Notes under the pieces: model-generated
What the model saw: the letters and a program-made list of their open reading frames with translations, nothing else
Told to the model about the DNA's origin: nothing
Databases searched by the model: none
Position numbers and translations under genes: made by a program
From: Aselliscus stoliczkanus
Lineage: Eukaryota > Chordata > Mammalia > Chiroptera > Hipposideridae
DNA: 64,000 nucleotides
Direction: 5' to 3'
NCBI GenBank assembly: GCA_033961575.1
Contig: CM066732.1
Coordinates: 97,269,187-97,333,186 of the forward strand
Part shown: positions 63,235-64,000 of the stretch, piece after piece
How positions within the stretch are numbered: the first letter of the stretch is position 1
How the letters are laid out: each line of letters opens with the position of its first letter

Positions 63235-63369
63235 GAGGGCCGGCCAAATAGCTCAGTTGGTTAAGAGCTCGCTCAAGTGTGTGAGCTGAGCTCTGAGCAA
63301 CAGCAGTTTGATGCCCACCCCAAGCTGAGCTGCAGGTGAGCTGCCAACTTCAGCTAAAAAAAAAAAAAA
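63235..63369 (+). mobile_element. Type C SINE
   Basis: GAGGGCCGGCCAAATAGCTC, TTAAGAGCTCGCTCAAGTGT, CAACAGCAGTTTGATGCCCA, then GAGCTGCCAACTTCAGCT and A run; the usual GGTGGCAGGATGG segment near the tail is deleted. AAAAGTAAGG flanks it (63225-63234 and 63370-63379). Confidence 0.9.
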
Positions 63370-63734
63370 AAAAGTAAGGATATGATTTTCCACAACAACG
63401 GATTCTTTTGGGGTAATGTTGCTGGCAGTGTTCTATTTCTTGACCACTAGGCTTCATAATTATTCTTTAAAGATATATTTTATGTAGTCTATGATTAATA
63501 TATCTTATACAAAGTAACAGATAATAGTCATATAACCAGAGGCAGCAAAAACCAGACACAAATAGATTAGGCAACAACTATATAGCAATGTGATAGATAG
63601 CAGAGACTGTCCCATCTATGCAATGTTGAAAAGCCAGTTAACTTATGGGTTGAGTACGGGGAAGAAATATAGGTTCAGAGCAAAGAAATAGGCTTAGAAT
63701 CACATATACAATTTACAATGTCTTCCTAATAAGC

Positions 63735-63840
63735 CATAAATTTCTTGAGGTCAAGAGCAGAATTCATCTCTGTATTCTTAGTACTAGCATAATACTTACC
63801 CAGGACAATCTTTCAATAAATGTTTAATGAATGGAAGAAT
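63735..63840 (+). mobile_element. L2 3' end
   Basis: AAATTTCTTGAGGTCAAGAG, CAGAATTCATCTCTGTATTC, TTAGTACTAGCATAATACTT and CAATAAATGTTTAATGAATG follow the L2 3' consensus. Confidence 0.6.
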
Positions 63841-64000
63841 GAACGAAATGTCTTTCACCTCATATATGGCTGAATAAAATTAAGTAGTCCTTACGCAAAT
63901 CACTAAGAGTCAATCTGAAAATTCAACATGTACTCATTCAATAAATTGCAATAACTACATTGAAGAGTAGAAAATATAATGCATAATTTTGCCTTCAATT

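Larger units (their letters stand above)
41368..64000 (-). other. TTBK2: 5' intron of TTBK2 (promoter exon not seen)
   Basis: The sequence upstream of the first coding exon is presumed to be intron 1. It is dominated by plus-strand L1 (44.0-49.6, 50.5-54.8, 56.8-59.0 kb) with SINE, mariner and hAT insertions. I recognise nothing in 41370-42840, 49760-50290, 50765-50940, 55670-56780, 58970-59180, 59770-59910, 60200-60550, 60990-61320, 61525-62230 or 63000-63220. No exon, CpG island or neighbouring gene could be supported. Confidence 0.65.

Noticed and set aside
61520..64000. Possible promoter or first exon of TTBK2 or a neighbouring gene
   Set aside because: No CpG-rich stretch, no exon-like frame with GT/AG borders, and most of the segment is old repeat or AT-rich DNA.

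Overview
The window is a stretch of a mammalian nuclear genome, and the SINE content points to a rhinolophoid bat (horseshoe or leaf-nosed bat group). The evidence is intron-split coding sequence with GT/AG junctions, ancient mammalian repeats (MIR, L2, MLT1, L1 and HAL1 types), and more than 30 tRNA-derived SINEs starting GGCCGGCC(G/A)AGTGGC, which resemble the Rhin-1 family, plus two VES-type bat SINEs. The genus is an inference. No CpG island, bacterial-type gene, CRISPR array or viral coding region was found.

The only host gene I can support is TTBK2 (tau tubulin kinase 2), on the minus strand. Four coding exons are visible: 41232-41300 (start codon; spliced 5' UTR to 41367), 36761-36908, 7383-7456 and 344-484. 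They join in frame and encode residues 1-144: the N-lobe (glycine loop 28-33, Lys50, Glu64) and the start of the catalytic loop (His139-Arg140-Asp141). The rest of the kinase lies below position 1 and the first non-coding exon probably lies above 64000. The 5' UTR exon contains an 11-codon upstream ORF.

Everything else is intron or 5' intron, filled mainly by repeats. I use my own labels for the SINEs: type S (about 110 bp, tRNA-like head plus A tail), type C (about 140-150 bp, ending GGATGGCTCAGCT-An), type L (about 420-485 bp, head plus a CTG-rich body, AATAAA and A tail), and type M (380-510 bp, several tRNA-like units in series with the type L tail). Of 33 SINE insertions, 27 are on the plus strand, antisense to TTBK2. 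L1 blocks occupy 11.6-17.6, 18.5-20.1, 24.7-27.9, 44.0-49.6, 50.5-54.8 and 56.8-59.0 kb. L1/HAL1-type 3' sequences lie at 2.8-4.2, 31-33, 39.7-40.9 and 42.9-44.0 kb.

DNA transposon remains include a piggyBac-type MITE ending in TTAA (31700-31917), two related mariner-type elements with relics of a transposase C-terminus (48076-48302 and 62316-62551), a 72-bp palindromic MITE (22551-22622), a hAT element with an 8-bp target duplication (56884-57117) and an older hAT-like element (7908-8378).

I did not find an unknown functional system. The observations most worth a second look are a three-unit SINE array between one pair of target duplications (4581-5556), the multi-tRNA-unit type M SINEs, the piggyBac and mariner MITEs, and the TTBK2 upstream ORF. 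Family assignments come from recognition, not database searches.
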